NCBI GenBank assembly: GCA_021296265.1 | Contig: JAGWAT010000004.1 | Span: forward strand, 1 to 64,000 | DNA: 64,000 bases | Direction of reading: 5' to 3' | Source: Alphaproteobacteria bacterium | Lineage (GTDB): Bacteria > Pseudomonadota > Alphaproteobacteria > TMED109 | Part shown: one piece after another, positions 61,281 through 64,000 of the stretch | How positions within the stretch are numbered: position 1 is the stretch's first letter | How the letters are laid out: each line of letters begins with the position of its first letter | The notes under the pieces: model-generated | The model's input: only the letters and a program-made list of their open reading frames with translations | Told to the model about the DNA's origin: nothing | Databases searched by the model: none | Translations under genes and position numbers: made by a program

Positions 61281-61616
61281 CCAGCCCCATCACGGTTCGG
61301 CACGCTCTAATGCCTCGACGCGACGTGATCCCGGGCTCTCTTCCAGCACCAACCGTGTATGCATTGGGGACCACCCACCAACGCGATTCCGTGAGCATCG
61401 GCAAGCGTGCCTTGAAGCAGTGCAGATTCTTGTAGTTTATGGCAATTGTTTGAAGGTAAGAATTCAATTACTTCACAACTGATAAATCGAATCGCATTGT
61501 CAAATACTATCAAACACACGCACGGCATCGCGCGTAATTGATCTTACGATGGCTGTATGATATTTGTTTAATGCGCTTATGGCGACCTGCGCAAGAGTCC
61601 AAGAGGAGAGTTTGAA
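61281..61616. other. AT-richer intergenic region before the second TonB-dependent receptor
   Basis: 336 bases with lower GC than the neighbourhood, mainly 61430-61590. It should contain the receptor promoter and perhaps an operator, but no clear promoter pair or RNA element could be assigned. Confidence 0.5.
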
Positions 61617-64000
61617 ATGTCGTCGCTTCGATTTCTGCTCGGTGCGGTGCTGGTTGTCGCTTGCGTAACGCCACTGCCAGGATTTTCGCAAGACGAGGGA
61701 GCGAGTGACGGCGACAGCGTCGCCGAGGTGTTGAGTGACATCGTAGTGGTGGGTAGCCGTGTTCGAGGCGTGGCGGTGGAGGACCTCGCCGTGCCTGTCG
61801 ATATCTACGATATCCAAGAGATTACGGCGACGGGTTCCGACGACCTTACGGTCGCCCTTCAGAAAACAGCACCGTCATTCAATTCAAAAAGAAACGCCCT
61901 TGGCGATGGCGGGCTCTTTCATACCGCAGCACTGCGAGGGATGAGCGCCGATCACACGTTGGTGCTAGTCAACGGCAAACGGCGTCACAGCATTTCATTT
62001 CCGCGTCCGCTGGAAACGGCCGGTCAAGGGACCACGGGTGCGGACCTCCGTGCCATTCCCCTGGCTGCAATCGAGCGAATTGAGGTGCTGCGTGATGGCG
62101 CCGCGACGCAGTACGGGTCTGACGCCATTGGTGGAGTCATCAATGTTGTTCTAAGGGAGACTCCCTTCGAATCCACCGCTAGCGCGCGGGCTGGCGTTAC
62201 CGGAGAAGGGGACGGGCGGCACGTTGGCGTGTCCTCAAATGTCGGAATTGCGCTTGGCGAGAACGGAGTGCTCAATCTGACTGCCGAGGTGTACGACCAA
62301 GCGCGGATCGACCGGGCCTTTGACACCAGTCACGTTGACGCCGCAGGCCCGCACGATCCGCCCATAGGACGAAAAATGGTGCTGGGTGAACCGGAACACG
62401 ACATTCTCGCTCTGTTCTTTAACGCAGTGGCCCCCACAGCCAATGGCAGTGAGATCTATGCGTTCGGCGGCTGGTCTTCGCGTAACGGCCGCTCGAGCGG
62501 TGCCTGGCGCGATCCCGTGTGGGCTGCGGAGCGACTTGTCGGCCCGGTCTATCCGGACGGCTTTCTTCCGTTTGAGGACTCCACGTCCGAAGACCAGGCA
62601 ATCACGATCGGCTACCGATCTCCCATCGGCGGGTGGGACGCGGACGTGAGTTGGAGCTTCGGTGCGAACACCTTTGATTTTGGGGCCACTGATAGTATCA
62701 ATTCGTCGTGGGCCGCGGACTGGTTGCAGCGCGAACTAGACGGCGGCCGTAGCCTTGCCGCTATTGCGTTCGACGAGGTCCGTGCCAACGCGGGCCCGGC
62801 GTCGGGAGACAGCGGCGGCACGAAGCTCGAAAACTGGTCGTTGGACCTGGACGTGACAGGGGAACTTGATCTTGGCGGGCGTGCCCTGGAAGCGGCGTTC
62901 GGCGCCGAGTACCGGCAAGAAAGCTTCGGGATCCGGGCGGGTGACTTCGCATCATGGGGCTGTGGTCTTCCTGACAACGCGAACATCGACCCCACACCTC
63001 CCCCTGAGCGGGCAGTCATCATCGCTGACGACGGGACAATTGGCCAAAGCGACAGTCTTGCCACCTGCGGTCATCAGGGCTACCCAGGGTTTTCCCCGGT
63101 AAATGCGCGATTCAGCGCCCGCGATCGCGACAGTCAAGCACTGTGGGCGGACTTTCGCCACGATTTCTCGGCCAACTGGAACCTTGAAGCCGCCGCGCGA
63201 TTCGAACGTTACGAGGGCGCAGGCAGCAGCATTACCGGGATGCTTGGCAGCCGGGTCAACGTGTCACCGTCAGTGTCCTTGCGGGCTACCGCCTCGACTG
63301 GCTTCCGGGCGCCTAGCCTTCCTCAGCTGGGATTCAATACGATTATTTTTTCCGGGCGGCCAGAGGGAGGCTTGTCAGTCACCGCGCACTTGGAGGATGG
63401 AGCGGCCTTCGAGTTCTTTGACGAAGGCTCCCCAGACATCAAGCACGAGACTTCGCAAAACCTCAGTTTTGGCGCCGTATGGACGCCGTCCGCGGATCTC
63501 TCAATCTCAGCAGACATTTACCGTATCAATATCCGCGACCGAATCACTCTGGTAACACACGATCCCGACTGCGCTGTGAGTGACGCCGATGATTGTGATC
63601 GACTCGCCACAGACCGCGGGATTCAGCACATCACGAATATTCAATTCTTCGCCAACGCGGTGGATACCACGACATCGGGCCTCGACATCGTTGCCAGTCG
63701 GGACTGGCCGTTAATGGACGGGCTGTTCACGCTGGCCGGCGCACTGCACTTCAATCAAACCGATGTCGAGAAGGAGATCGGGACCATTTCTTCGTCGACA
63801 AGATCCTACATCGAAGATGGTGCACCACAGCAACGGCATCGAGTCGCTGCCAGCTGGACCGACGACGAGTCGCTGGAACTCAATGTTGGCGTCAACTATT
63901 TCGGCAAGGCTTCGCCCCAATGGCTGCTCAGCGATCCGACGTGCCCCGGTGAAATCAGTCCCGCCTGGATCACGGACGCATCCGCGCGCTGGCGACTGGC
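61617..64000 (+). CDS. TonB-dependent receptor, 3' end beyond the window
   Basis: Outer-membrane receptor; the frame is open from the ATG at 61617 to the window end (about 794 residues so far). Signal segment FLLGAVLVVACVTPLPGFSQ; TonB-box-like DIVVVGSRV; plug with TAALRGMSADHTLVLVNGKRRH and TQYGSDAIGGVINVVLRE; then beta-barrel strands including STGFRAPSLPQLGF. A good ribosome binding site (AGGAG) precedes the start. It is of the same subclass as the receptor at 43588-46156. Ligand unknown; the heme operon upstream is suggestive only. Confidence 0.92.
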   Translation, partial: MSSLRFLLGAVLVVACVTPLPGFSQDEGASDGDSVAEVLSDIVVVGSRVRGVAVEDLAVPVDIYDIQEITATGSDDLTVALQKTAPSFNSKRNALGDGGLFHTAALRGMSADHTLVLVNGKRRHSISFPRPLETAGQGTTGADLRAIPLAAIERIEVLRDGAATQYGSDAIGGVINVVLRETPFESTASARAGVTGEGDGRHVGVSSNVGIALGENGVLNLTAEVYDQARIDRAFDTSHVDAAGPHDPPIGRKMVLGEPEHDILALFFNAVAPTANGSEIYAFGGWSSRNGRSSGAWRDPVWAAERLVGPVYPDGFLPFEDSTSEDQAITIGYRSPIGGWDADVSWSFGANTFDFGATDSINSSWAADWLQRELDGGRSLAAIAFDEVRANAGPASGDSGGTKLENWSLDLDVTGELDLGGRALEAAFGAEYRQESFGIRAGDFASWGCGLPDNANIDPTPPPERAVIIADDGTIGQSDSLATCGHQGYPGFSPVNARFSARDRDSQALWADFRHDFSANWNLEAAARFERYEGAGSSITGMLGSRVNVSPSVSLRATASTGFRAPSLPQLGFNTIIFSGRPEGGLSVTAHLEDGAAFEFFDEGSPDIKHETSQNLSFGAVWTPSADLSISADIYRINIRDRITLVTHDPDCAVSDADDCDRLATDRGIQHITNIQFFANAVDTTTSGLDIVASRDWPLMDGLFTLAGALHFNQTDVEKEIGTISSSTRSYIEDGAPQQRHRVAASWTDDESLELNVGVNYFGKASPQWLLSDPTCPGEISPAWITDASARWRL

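Noticed and set aside
61530-61570. Sigma-70 promoter upstream of the second TonB-dependent receptor
   Set aside because: TTGATC and TATGAT are present but only 12 bases apart, too close for a normal promoter.

Overview
The window looks like one contig of an uncultured, high-GC alphaproteobacterium. The evidence is a 5-aminolevulinate synthase of the Shemin (C4) type, the ruvCAB-ybgC-tolQRAB block, the ubiA / rsmE / gshA neighbourhood, a DUF4170 gene and a PA0069-type radical SAM gene. No species assignment is possible from sequence alone.

Layout. 0.1-6.2 kb: glyoxylate-shunt cluster (malate synthase G, a RamB/ScfR-type regulator and, divergently, isocitrate lyase, followed by a DUF4170 gene), interrupted by an AbiEii toxin fragment. 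6.4-9.2 kb: decayed or rearranged DNA with a broken amidase, an intact kdgK-eda pair and the 3' half of an initiator tRNA. 9.2-16.1 kb: conserved housekeeping block on the minus strand (yebC, ruvC, ruvA, ruvB, ybgC, tolQ, tolR, tolA, tolB), with pal missing at its usual place. 16.3-25.8 kb: a NosR-like flavin/iron-sulfur membrane protein, a branched-chain (HAAT) ABC transporter and an acyl-CoA synthetase, all minus strand. 26.1-29.3 kb: TAXI-type TRAP transporter operon. 29.5-42.0 kb: short-chain dehydrogenase, alpha/beta hydrolase, glutamate synthase gltD/gltB, gshA, a shortened and degenerate RsmE, ubiA and a radical SAM protein. 42.3-48.4 kb: two glycosyltransferases flanking a 4-TM protein, a frameshifted TonB-dependent receptor and an amidohydrolase lipoprotein. 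48.5-51.1 kb: enoyl-CoA hydratase, CoA-binding protein, metY. 51.1-61.3 kb: a nearly complete heme locus. 61.6 kb to the end: a second TonB-dependent receptor, cut by the window edge.

The most interesting part is the heme locus. hemA is on the minus strand. On the plus strand follow hemC, hemD, hemB, hemE, a chlorite-dismutase-family gene, a ferrochelatase and an FAD amine-oxidase-type gene; the last three overlap by 4 bases at each junction. No hemF, hemN, hemG or hemJ is present. This gene set is what the coproporphyrin-dependent route (CgoX, CpfC, ChdC) would need. That route is known mainly from Firmicutes and Actinobacteria, and the ferrochelatase itself looks actinobacterial in type, with candidate [2Fe-2S] cysteines. 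Whether it really works this way here is an inference.

Several genes are visibly decaying: AbiEii fragment, amidase, Fic fragment, the RsmE relic, the TonB-dependent receptor frameshift and a degraded second copy of the livF tail. This suggests a genome with past islands and ongoing gene loss.
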